DNA of 64,000 bases, from contig NZ_CP079946.1 in NCBI RefSeq assembly GCF_019968905.1, positions 1,860,001 to 1,924,000 of the forward strand, given 5' to 3'. This document shows positions 27,732 to 35,189 of this stretch, one piece after another. The notes under the pieces were generated by a model, which was not told the DNA's origin, did no database searches, and saw only the letters and a list, made by a program, of their open reading frames with translations. Source of the stretch: Corallococcus sp. EGB (GTDB lineage: Bacteria > Myxococcota > Myxococcia > Myxococcales > Myxococcaceae). Made by a program: the position numbers and the translations under genes. How positions within the stretch are numbered: the first letter of the stretch is position 1; every line of letters starts with the position of its first letter.

Positions 27732-28340
27732 TCAGGGCGAGGTCAGGTCCTTCAGGCGCCTGGCCATCATCGTGGTGGAGTCCTCCAGCCACTGGATGCA
27801 CTGCTCGGGGTTCACGAAGATGCCCTGGGCCACGGAGTCGAGGAACACGGGGGGCACCCAGGCGATGAGGTAGTCCGACGACTGGGTGGAGGATTCCGGA
27901 TCCTCGCGGAACATGCCGACCCAGGTGTCCCAGGGCGGCATGTTGTCCACGTCGAGATAGCCCCGGGTCGCCAGCTCCGCCGCGCCGTCGCAGGTGTTGT
28001 CATCCGGGAAATAGACGAGCAACCGGCCTCCGTGAAGGGGCCCTCCCTCGCGCGGCGGCAGGGCGCGGGGCGGCCTGCCTCGCAGTGCGTAGTGCCGCTC
28101 GCTGATGACCCGCTCCATCATCTGGAAGCGGTCCGCATCGATCATCACCCGGGGCTGGAAGCCGGGGGTGCGCAGGCACGTGGCTGGCGCGTCCAGGGTC
28201 GCCCTGGACGTGCACCAGTGAATGGTCTCCTCGAGTACCTCGAAGAGGGTGTCCCGTTCCGACGCGGCTTCGGGCAGCTCGTACAGCATGCGCGAGGGGC
28301 CGGGCTCACGCGGGCACGGGGCTTGGGGAATGAGCTTCAT
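27732..28340 (-). CDS. Hypothetical protein, third gene of the DUF2089 operon
   Basis: 202 residues from ATG at 28340, overlapping the previous gene's stop by four bases (ATGA), which indicates translational coupling. The protein is soluble with no clear motif. The segments RMLYELPEAASERDTLFEVLEETIHWC, CLRTPGFQPRVMIDADRFQMMERVI and LLVYFPDDNTCDGAAELATRGYLDVD show a mixed alpha/beta fold. Its closest character is a myxobacterial hypothetical protein; function unknown. It is convergent with the DUF1963-like gene with six bases between. Confidence 0.72.
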   Translation of the reverse strand: MKLIPQAPCPREPGPSRMLYELPEAASERDTLFEVLEETIHWCTSRATLDAPATCLRTPGFQPRVMIDADRFQMMERVISERHYALRGRPPRALPPREGGPLHGGRLLVYFPDDNTCDGAAELATRGYLDVDNMPPWDTWVGMFREDPESSTQSSDYLIAWVPPVFLDSVAQGIFVNPEQCIQWLEDSTTMMARRLKDLTSP

Positions 28341-29365
28341 CGCTGCATCGCCTTGAGCAGCTTCTGCGCGTCCTCCGCGCTGAGCTTGCCGGCCTCCACC
28401 AGGTCGAGCACGCGGCGCATCTCCTCGTCGGGGATGCCTCGGGGCGGCGGCGGGGGCGGAGCGGGCGGCTGCGGCCGGTGGTGGTGCCGGGCGCCAGGGC
28501 CCGCCCAGGGCGGCGCGCCCCAGGAGCTCGCCCACGCGTGGGCCCACTGGTTCGCGTGGCGCTCCGCGCGGCGCTGCCAGCGCTCCGCCTGGCGCTGCCA
28601 GCGCAGCGAGTCCTCCTCCCAGCCCTCCACGTCCTCGCCGCGTGAACGGCCCGACTCGCGGATGCGCACCGAGCCCAGCTCCGTCTCCAGCAGGATGGTC
28701 GTGGCCGCCTGCGGATTGGACGGGTAGCGCGTCTGCGCCGAGCCCAGCGACGTATGGGCCGAGATGTTCACGTCCAGCCCGGGGACCAGCCGCATCTCCA
28801 CCGCGCCCACCTGCGTCCCGATGCGGTGCTCGCCCACGTCCAGTGCGTCCACGTCCAGCTTCACCGCGCCCGCCGCGGCGTGGACATGGAACGTGCCGCC
28901 CACGCGCTCGCCGATGATGCGGCCCGCGCCCGTGCGCAGGGTCAGCTTGCCGTGCACGTCGCGCAGGCTCGCCGTGCCCGCGTCAGTGGAGAGCTCCAAC
29001 TGGCAGTCCTTCAGGCCCGCGATGCGGACGGCGCCCGCGTCCAACAGGAGCTTCGCGCGCACGTCCGCCGGAACGAACAGCTCCGCCTGCCCGCCCTGAC
29101 GCCAGAACAGCGACAGGAAGCCCGCCTCGCGCGGCACCAGCTCCACCTTCGTCACCCGGCCGTGCTCCTGGATGCGCGCCTCCATGCGGCCGTGCGTCAC
29201 CAGGTAGGGCTTCTCTCCCTCCGGCAGCGGCGACACGACGAGCGTGGCGGCGAGCGCGTGCAGCTCCAGCTCCGCGTGCTGCCCCCACGGAATCGTGTGG
29301 CGCTGGGTTCCATCGCGCGAGGAAGACGAGGCGTCGGAGGACGGCGTGGCTTCAGGATCCATCAT
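28337..29365 (-). CDS. YvlB-like beta-helix protein with C-terminal SHOCT-like motif
   Basis: 342 residues from ATG at 29365 (a second ATG follows at once), four bases after the DUF2089 stop. A DUF4097-type repeating beta structure spans about 45-235: TLVVSPLPEGEKPYLVTHG, AKLLLDAGAVRIAGLKDCQLEL, GKLTLRTGAGRI and IRIGTQVGAVEMRLVP-like strands. A His/Pro/Trp-rich linker (about 270-305) leads to IPDEEMRRVLDLVEAGKLSAEDAQKLLKAM, a SHOCT-like helix pair also present at the end of the DUF2089 protein. Relatives are Bacillus YvlB-type stress proteins. A membrane-stress role is guessed. Confidence 0.75.
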   Translation of the reverse strand: MMDPEATPSSDASSSSRDGTQRHTIPWGQHAELELHALAATLVVSPLPEGEKPYLVTHGRMEARIQEHGRVTKVELVPREAGFLSLFWRQGGQAELFVPADVRAKLLLDAGAVRIAGLKDCQLELSTDAGTASLRDVHGKLTLRTGAGRIIGERVGGTFHVHAAAGAVKLDVDALDVGEHRIGTQVGAVEMRLVPGLDVNISAHTSLGSAQTRYPSNPQAATTILLETELGSVRIRESGRSRGEDVEGWEEDSLRWQRQAERWQRRAERHANQWAHAWASSWGAPPWAGPGARHHHRPQPPAPPPPPPRGIPDEEMRRVLDLVEAGKLSAEDAQKLLKAMQR

Positions 29366-29369
29366 GAGA

Positions 29370-29798
29370 TTACTCCCGTGCCTTCTTGAGACGTTGAGCG
29401 GCCTCGTCCGCGTCGATGAGCCCGGCCGCGAGGTCATCGAGAATCTGCGCCCGGCGCGGTGAGCCGCGCTCGCGGGGCGGAGGCGGCGGAGGAGGGGCGG
29501 GAGGTGGCGGGACTCCAGGCGCCTGGCCCAGGGCCTCCACCACGTCGTCCAGCCGCGCCACCACCGTCGGATAGGAGAGGCCCAGCGCCTGCTCCACGTC
29601 CTTGATCTTCCCCCGGCAGGCCAGGAACACGCGCACGAACGCGAGCTGCTCCGGCGATAGCTGCTGCACCCAGCCCGTCGTGAAGCGCCCCTCCACCGCG
29701 GACGCGCAGCCGTCGCAGCGCACCCGTTCGATGACGGTGCCGCCTCCACAGACGGGGCAGCGGGTTGGCACGGGCCAGGTGGGCTTGGAAGTCGTCAT
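29370..29798 (-). CDS. DUF2089-domain protein, zinc ribbon plus HTH
   Basis: 142 residues from ATG at 29798. CPVCGGG (18-24) and RCDGCAS (28-34 region) form a zinc ribbon. AVEGRFTTGWVQQLSPEQLAFVRVFLACRGKIKDVEQALGLSYPTVVARLDDVVEAL is the DUF2089 helical block with an HTH. A Pro-rich linker leads to ILDDLAAGLIDADEAAQRLKKA, a SHOCT-like tail like that of the next gene. Such proteins are thought to regulate an adjacent YvlB-type gene, so this is likely the operon's own regulator. The AT-rich element just upstream is its probable promoter/operator. Confidence 0.82.
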   Translation of the reverse strand: MTTSKPTWPVPTRCPVCGGGTVIERVRCDGCASAVEGRFTTGWVQQLSPEQLAFVRVFLACRGKIKDVEQALGLSYPTVVARLDDVVEALGQAPGVPPPPAPPPPPPPRERGSPRRAQILDDLAAGLIDADEAAQRLKKARE

Positions 29799-29808
29799 GG
29801 GGTTCAGA

Positions 29809-29839
29809 AAATCAATTTCGATATTGAGAATATTGATTT
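29809..29839 (-). promoter_or_regulatory. AT-rich palindromic element upstream of the DUF2089 operon
   Basis: AAATCAAT (29809-29816) and ATTGATTT (29832-29839) are perfect inverted repeats 15 bases apart, with an inner ATATT-GAG-AATAT palindrome (29821-29833). The whole 31 bases are about 80% A/T in an otherwise very GC-rich region and fill the gap between the DUF2071 stop and the DUF2089 start. This looks like a promoter plus operator. Confidence 0.6.
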
Positions 29840-30580
29840 CTACGGGCTTGGCAAGGGTGGGACTTCATTTCCAGGAAAGACGGCCACTTCCGAGCCGGTG
29901 GCCACGAAGGCGGAGTGGGGCGTTCCCCGGAGGCACTCGGAGAAGGCCGGGCCGTAGAAGCGGGCCACGTCGCAGTCGAAGGCGGTCTCCCGGGCGCGCC
30001 AGACGGTCCAGCGCGGGTGCTCCACGCGATACTCGGCGCAACCGCCGTCGCGCTGGGCGGTGTAGCCCCAGTAGTGCTCGGTGATGAATTCCTCCTGGGA
30101 GCCGGGCGCGCTCTCCGCCGGAGTGCCGAGCGTCCGGGCCGCCAGCCGATGCCAGCGGCCATGGGACTTCCAGGCGTATTCGACATGGCCGGGCTCGCCG
30201 GTGTCCGCGCCGTCCATGTTCACGGCGTGGCGCATGGGGTGCGCGACGTAGGGCTCGTTGTAGAGGACGCGCGCCACGGTGGCGATGGCGAGCCGGGGGA
30301 CGATTTCGCGCACGAACACCACGCCACGCCGCCAGCCGTCGGGGCCCAGGCGGCGCACGTAGAAGCGCAGGTTCACCTCATCGAAGTCCCGGTGGAACGG
30401 CACCGCGAGCCCTCGCACGCGCGTGTCGAGGAACCGGAAGCCGACCATGCTCGCGAACGTGCGGCCCTGCCACGCGTCGAGCTCCGTGCCACGGGGAACG
30501 AGGGGCCGCAGCACCGCCGGATCCACCTCGTAGTTGAGCATCAGCAGGTACCGCCACGTCGCCGTCAGGAAGGGGCGCAT
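29840..30580 (-). CDS. DUF2071 (YqjF-like) protein
   Basis: 246 residues from ATG at 30580. The family features are visible in order: MRPFLTATWRYLLMLNYEVDP, LRPLVPRGTELDAWQGRTFASMVGFRF, DFDEVNLRFYVR, RGVVFVREIVPRLAIATVARVLYNEPY, and the end block FYGPAFSECLRGTPHSAFVATGSEVAVF. YqjF-like proteins have an acetoacetate-decarboxylase-like fold; activity in this group is unknown. It has no signal peptide, so it is cytoplasmic. It could be first of the operon with the DUF2089 gene, 41 bases downstream, but the AT-rich element between argues for a second promoter. Confidence 0.85.
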   Translation of the reverse strand: MRPFLTATWRYLLMLNYEVDPAVLRPLVPRGTELDAWQGRTFASMVGFRFLDTRVRGLAVPFHRDFDEVNLRFYVRRLGPDGWRRGVVFVREIVPRLAIATVARVLYNEPYVAHPMRHAVNMDGADTGEPGHVEYAWKSHGRWHRLAARTLGTPAESAPGSQEEFITEHYWGYTAQRDGGCAEYRVEHPRWTVWRARETAFDCDVARFYGPAFSECLRGTPHSAFVATGSEVAVFPGNEVPPLPSP

Positions 30581-30665
30581 GCGCGAGGTCTAGCGCGCAC
30601 GCGACGCCCTGGCCCAGGGGCACCTCCCTGCACGGCTTCTGTCGTGCAGAAGCGCGGGGCCATCC

Positions 30666-31790
30666 TCAAGACACGGCGGGCTGGGGCCGCGCCTCCCGGG
30701 ACGCAAGCCCGCGCTCCAGCCGTTCCCGCAGCCTCAACATGGGGCGCTCCACGCCATGGTGCAGCGCGAGCGAGGCGAGCAGCACCGCCACGGCGCCACC
30801 CAGCACCGTGACGGCGTGGAACGCGTCCAGGCCATGGGGCGCGAGCGCGTCCCGCACGCCGTGCTGCACGGCCTTGTGCGTGAGGTAGACGGTGAAGCTC
30901 AGGACCGCGAAGGTTCTCACGCCCGGGACGCGGGCGCAGAGGCGCGAGGCCGTGGGGCCCGCCAGCGCCATCAACAGCGCCGCGAAGCCCAGCGCGGCCA
31001 GGGGGAATGAAAGCAGGACGTAGGGGAGCTCGCGGAAGTGCTCCTCGTTGATGAAGAGCACGCCGCCCAGGCACGCGAGGCCCAGGGCCGCCAGTCCCAG
31101 GGCACGGCCGCCGCGCGTCCAGCGCTCCCATGCCGCGGGCCGGAACACGCGCAGGGCCGCGAGCAGCACTCCGCAGGTCAGCCCATCGAGCCGCGCGTAC
31201 GTCGGGTAGTAGAGCAGCATGTCGAAGTCGCGCCACCCCGGTGCGTCCGGACCGAGCCCTGAGAAGGAGCGCATCCACAGCCCGCCGCGCAGGAGCATGC
31301 CCCCGACCATCACGCCGCCCGCGAGCGCGAGGAGCGACGGCGCGCGGATGCGTCGGCGCAGTGCGAGCACGGTGAGCGGCAGCACCAGGTAGAAGTGCTC
31401 CTCCACGCACAGCGACCACGCGTGGGAGAAGCCATTGATGCGCAGGCCGAAGTTCTGCGTGAAGGTGAGGAAGCGCCACGCGGGTGTCACCACGGGCCGC
31501 TCGCTCCACGCTGGCACGAAGAGGTACAGGCCCAGCACGACGAGGAACGACGGCAGGATGCGCAGCGCGCGTCGAAGGTAGAAGCGCCGGAGTGACGGCG
31601 TCTCACCGCGCGACACCGGCTCCAGCAGCTGCGAGCCGATGAGGAAGCCGCTGAGCACGAAGAACAGCTCCACGCCCGTCCAGCCGAAGTTGGCGAAGGC
31701 ACGGAAGGCGTCGTGACCTTCGGGGCGGGGGTAGTGGTAGACGACGACGACGAGGATGGCCAGGCACCGGAGCAGGTCCAGGCCGGCCAT
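30666..31790 (-). CDS. Acyltransferase-3 (OafA/YrhL-like) membrane protein
   Basis: 374 residues from ATG at 31790. A region of about ten helices starts MAGLDLLRCLAILVVVVYHY, with the catalytic-site His in the first loop, ELFFVLSGFLIGSQLL, RFYLRRALRILPSFLVV and SHAWSLCVEEHFYLVLPL (S-L-x-V-E-E/x-F-Y). These are the PF01757 hallmarks. Open frame without a standard start extends upstream to a TGA near 31829, so the true start might be slightly earlier with a non-standard codon. The protein transfers acyl groups to surface sugars or lipids. Cluster A of palindromes lies immediately upstream. Confidence 0.88.
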   Translation of the reverse strand: MAGLDLLRCLAILVVVVYHYPRPEGHDAFRAFANFGWTGVELFFVLSGFLIGSQLLEPVSRGETPSLRRFYLRRALRILPSFLVVLGLYLFVPAWSERPVVTPAWRFLTFTQNFGLRINGFSHAWSLCVEEHFYLVLPLTVLALRRRIRAPSLLALAGGVMVGGMLLRGGLWMRSFSGLGPDAPGWRDFDMLLYYPTYARLDGLTCGVLLAALRVFRPAAWERWTRGGRALGLAALGLACLGGVLFINEEHFRELPYVLLSFPLAALGFAALLMALAGPTASRLCARVPGVRTFAVLSFTVYLTHKAVQHGVRDALAPHGLDAFHAVTVLGGAVAVLLASLALHHGVERPMLRLRERLERGLASREARPQPAVS

Positions 31791-32457
31791 GTGGCGCGGT
31801 TCGGTGGCGTTCAGCGGAGTCAGCTTTCAGCGTGGGGGGATGCGCCTGATGCTAGCAGGGCGACTTCGCTCCGCCAGGGACGCGCCGCTCGGCGCCGTCG
31901 CAAGGACCAGGAACCCTGTGAACCCGAGCGAATCAGGAGCACGCCGGGACAGACGCGAAGAACACCGCCTCGCGCAGTCATCCCAAGTGGATGCGCCCCA
32001 TGGACCCGGGGGCCACCCCCACACCCCAGGAACAACTGTCTCTCCACGGCTCTGAGAAGACGGGACCTCAGGGGAGCCCCCGTCGGCGGCGAGCCGCGGA
32101 AACCTGTCCGACATTCGGACCGGTTTCGAGAGCCACGGCCAAAGGGGCGGCCCGGCCGCATCAGGATGCGGCAACCTGTTGGACCGTCGGACCGGTTTCG
32201 AGAACAGCGTCTGGTGGGGCGCCGCTCCGCTCGGGCAGCGCGGAAACCTGTCCGACAGTCGGACAGGTTTTGGCGAACCGTGGCCGCAGGGGGCATCCCT
32301 CCGCCCTGACCGTGCAACCTGTCCGACAGTCGGACAGGTTTTGGCGAACCGCGTCCGGCGGGGGGCGGGCCATTTGGATGGCCGGGCCTTGGGGGGGCCG
32401 GCTCCGTGCTCCGAACGGGTCCCCGGTTGCCGTGGCACGCTCGGTGCTTGTTTCGGC
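31791..32457. other. Intergenic region holding palindrome cluster A
   Basis: This 667-base stretch lies between the acyltransferase start and the FAAL stop. Both strands are open over long parts but show no recognisable protein family, so I call it non-coding. It holds the four-copy palindrome array at 32101-32340 and nothing else I can assign. A promoter for the acyltransferase must lie near its left end. Confidence 0.6.
32101..32340. repeat. Palindromic repeat cluster A, four copies at 72/72/71 base period
   Basis: Copies of AACCTGTCCGAC-N-GTCGGACAGGTT occur at 32101-32125, 32173-32197, 32245-32269 and 32316-32340. The last two are perfect and share the following TTGGCGAACCG; the first two carry a few substitutions (for example ATTCGG, TGTTGGAC). 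The spacing is 72, 72 and 71 bases. Each could form a ten-base-pair hairpin with an ACAGT loop, or be a DNA site for a dimeric protein. See the findings for interpretation. Confidence 0.9.
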
Positions 32458-34311
32458 TCAGACCGCGTCGCCTGTTCCCTGGCTCAGGACATCCAGGTCC
32501 TCCCTCCGTGCGCCCAGGCGTGACGGCACGCGTGCCAAGACCCGGAACTCTGGCGCTGACAGCTCGCCGGAGAATTCGTCGCCGGTCCGCGCGTTCGCGC
32601 ACCAGGCGTGCAGCTCGCGCAGCGCTCCGGTGAGGAACGCCTTCCGCGTGGCCCTCCGCTGTACCTTTCCGCTGGAGGTCTTGGGCAGGCTTCCGGGCTC
32701 GATGAGCACCACCGCGCGGGGCCGTACCTCGTGCACCGACGCCAGACGGCCGCGGATGGCGCGGAGCACCGGGGCCACTTCGCCGTCCCACTTGCGCGGA
32801 TCCACCTCCTGCACCACGACCAGGTGCTCCTCGCCGTCCACCTCGACGCCAAAGGCCACGCCACAGCCGGGCCTGAGCGCGGGGTGGCTTCCCTCGACCA
32901 CCACCTCCAGGTCCTGCGGATACAGGTTCCGGCCCCTCACGATGATCAGGTCCTTCTCGCGCCCGGTGACGTACAGCTCGCCCGCGCTCAGGAAGCCCAG
33001 GTCTCCGGTCCGGAGATACGGGCCGTCTCCCTGGTCGGTCCTCGCCTGGAACACCCGCGCGGACTCCGCCTCGCGGCGCCAGTAGCCCTGCGCCACGCTG
33101 GGGCCCTTCACCCAGACCTCGCCCACCTCACCCGCCGGAAGCACTCGGCCCGTGTCCGGCGCCACAATGCGCAGGGATTGATCCGGCAGCGTCGCGCCGC
33201 TGCCCACCAGCGTCCGGGCCATGCCCGCGGGCGCCCGGGCAAAGCCTGCCTCCAGCGCGGAGGCGTCCACGTCGCGCAGCCTGGGCTCGGCCTCCTTCGC
33301 GCCGCCAGTGACGATGAGCGTCCCTTCCGCCAGGCCATAGCAGGGATAGAAGGCTTCGCGCCGGAAGCCGTGCGGCCCGAAGGCCTCCTCGAAGCGCGCC
33401 AGCGTGTCCGGGCGGATGGGCTCCGCGCCGCAGAACGCCACCTCCCAGTGGCTCAGGTCCAGCCCCTCCCGCTCCGTGGGCGGGATGCGCCGCACGCACA
33501 GGTCGAATGCGAAGTTGGGTCCGCCGCTGATGGTGCCGCCGAAGCGGGTGAGCGCCTCCAGCCAGGCCCGGGGCCTCTTGAGGAACGACAGCGGGGACAT
33601 CAGCGCCGTGTGGAAGCCCTGCGCCAGCGGCACCAGCACGCCGCCAATGAGTCCCATGTCGTGGTAGGGCGGCAGCCAGATGACGCCCACGCTGTCGTCG
33701 CGCGTCGCGAAGGCGCGGCAGATGGCCCCCAGGTTGTGCAGCAGGTTGCCGTGGCTGAGCATCACGCCCCGCGGCACCCCGGTGCTGCCGGACGTGTACT
33801 GGAGGAAGGCCAGCGAGTCGGCCGTCACGTCCGGCCGCTGCCATGCCGCCGCGTCGCCCGCCTCCAGCGCATCCGTCGCCACCCACTGCAACGCGCGCAG
33901 CTCCGGCGCGTCCGTGAAGAGGAGCTCCGCCATGGAGAGGATGAAGGACGTGGTGAGCACCACCGTGGCCCCGGAGTCCGCGATGAGCGCGCGCAGGCGG
34001 GGCAGGGTGCGCTCCAGCCTCGAGGGATCCGGAGGATACGCGGGCACCGCCACCAACCCCGAGCACACGCAGCCGAAGAATCCGTGGAGGTAGTCCGCGC
34101 CAGGGGGATAGAGCAGGACCGCGCGCTCGCCCGGTGCCGCGAGCGGCTGGAGCGCGGCGGCGATGCGGTGCGCGCTCGAGGCCAGCTCGCCCCGGGTGAG
34201 CGTCACCTCCGCGTCATCCTCCAGGAAGGTGTAGAGGGGGAGCTCCCGAGGACGGCGGCCCGTTTCCTCGAGCAGGTCGATCAGCGTGATGGACGGGCAT
34301 GCGGACCTCAA
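32458..34311 (-). CDS. Fatty-acyl-AMP ligase (FAAL/FadD32-type)
   Basis: 617 residues from TTG at 34311. GGAGG lies six bases upstream, and TTGA overlaps the preceding gene's TGA, so translation is coupled. The adenylate-forming core motifs are YTSGSTGVPRGVMLSHGNL, VIWLPPYHDMGLIGGVL, SGGPNFAFDLCVRR, EVAFCGAEPIR and YGLAEGT. The late motifs are YLRTGDLGF, RNLYPQDLE and the catalytic Lys in LPKTSSGKVQRR. The pattern LPPYHDMGLIGG is typical of FAALs, which activate fatty acids as AMP esters for polyketide or peptide synthases rather than as CoA. No carrier protein follows in the window, so the acceptor is elsewhere. The odd partner is the barrel protein gene upstream. Confidence 0.9.
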   Translation of the reverse strand: MRSACPSITLIDLLEETGRRPRELPLYTFLEDDAEVTLTRGELASSAHRIAAALQPLAAPGERAVLLYPPGADYLHGFFGCVCSGLVAVPAYPPDPSRLERTLPRLRALIADSGATVVLTTSFILSMAELLFTDAPELRALQWVATDALEAGDAAAWQRPDVTADSLAFLQYTSGSTGVPRGVMLSHGNLLHNLGAICRAFATRDDSVGVIWLPPYHDMGLIGGVLVPLAQGFHTALMSPLSFLKRPRAWLEALTRFGGTISGGPNFAFDLCVRRIPPTEREGLDLSHWEVAFCGAEPIRPDTLARFEEAFGPHGFRREAFYPCYGLAEGTLIVTGGAKEAEPRLRDVDASALEAGFARAPAGMARTLVGSGATLPDQSLRIVAPDTGRVLPAGEVGEVWVKGPSVAQGYWRREAESARVFQARTDQGDGPYLRTGDLGFLSAGELYVTGREKDLIIVRGRNLYPQDLEVVVEGSHPALRPGCGVAFGVEVDGEEHLVVVQEVDPRKWDGEVAPVLRAIRGRLASVHEVRPRAVVLIEPGSLPKTSSGKVQRRATRKAFLTGALRELHAWCANARTGDEFSGELSAPEFRVLARVPSRLGARREDLDVLSQGTGDAV

Positions 34312-34928
34312 TAGCTGCCTCCAATCATCAGCAGGCCTGAGTAGCGGCCATCTCCCGCGCCGAGGCTCTGCGTGGGCGCGAAGTCCTGTCCGAAGAGGAA
34401 GCTGTAGCTGCCGCGCACCTCGGCCGTGAGGTTGGGATTGAACTTGTAGCGCACACCCACGCCCACCGGTGCGTAGCCTCCCGTGTCGTTGAAGAACCGG
34501 AAGAAGTTGCCCTCGCGCACCGAGTAGCGCTCGAAGCCGATGCCTCCGAGCACGTAGGGCTGCAGCCGCGTGGGAGTGAAGCCCACGGTGAGCGCCGCCT
34601 GCCCGCCATTGCGCACGATGTCCGGGGTGCCGAAGAACGAGGCGTGATCCGCGACGGACAGGCCGCTCACGCCGCCGCTGTAGCCCAGCTCCACGCCCAG
34701 ATAGTCATTGGCGCGGTAGCCCACGAAGACGCCATACGAGGGCCCCGGATTGATGTTGGGCGCGAGCTTGCCCGTGTATCCCTCCACGCCCAGCCCCAGG
34801 AGGAAGTAGGGGCCCTTCCAATCCACCCGTCCCACCCGGGTGGGCGCGTCCGACGGTGGGTCCTGGGCCCTGGCGGCGCCACCCGTCAATCCCATCAGGC
34901 AGAGCCCCAGCGCGATGCCTTTCTTCAT
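34308..34928 (-). CDS. Outer-membrane beta-barrel protein
   Basis: 206 residues from ATG at 34928. A signal peptide (MKKGIALGLCLMGLTGGAARA) precedes alternating strands: GPYFLLGLGVEGYTGKLAP, YGVFVGYRANDYLGVELGYSGG, QAALTVGFTPTRLQPYVLGGIGFERYSV, APVGVGVRYKFNPNLTAEVRGSYSFLFG and a last SGLLMIGGSY. This is an OmpA-/opacity-type barrel of eight strands. It has aromatic girdles but a final Y instead of F. The gene overlaps the FAAL gene by four bases, hinting at a joint role, perhaps in envelope lipids, though none is demonstrated. Confidence 0.85.
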   Translation of the reverse strand: MKKGIALGLCLMGLTGGAARAQDPPSDAPTRVGRVDWKGPYFLLGLGVEGYTGKLAPNINPGPSYGVFVGYRANDYLGVELGYSGGVSGLSVADHASFFGTPDIVRNGGQAALTVGFTPTRLQPYVLGGIGFERYSVREGNFFRFFNDTGGYAPVGVGVRYKFNPNLTAEVRGSYSFLFGQDFAPTQSLGAGDGRYSGLLMIGGSY

Positions 34929-35189
34929 GACTGCTCCCTCCATGTGTCGCCTGCGCAGCCAGAAGGTGACCCCCGGGGGTGGGGCGAACAACGAACGGAC
35001 AGGCGGTGCCTCGGAGGCACACGGTGCCCCGGAGGGCGGGGTGGGCAGCGGGGAGCGCCGGGGCCCTGCCTGCCTCCCCGACCCGCCCTGTGAACCCGGT
35101 GGCGCGGCTTCCACCTTGAGCCGTACCTGGATGCCTTCGACGATGCCTTCGACGCCTTTCCCCGGCGCCGGGAGCGGGAGCACACCGCC

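Noticed and set aside
32101-32340. CRISPR array
   Set aside because: Period is regular, but there are only four copies, two of them degenerate, the unit is a complete palindrome, no cas genes are near, and the same unit occurs singly elsewhere.
34929-35189. Coding extension upstream of the outer-membrane barrel
   Set aside because: Frame is open but Pro/Gly/Arg-rich; the signal peptide starting at 34928 fixes the start.
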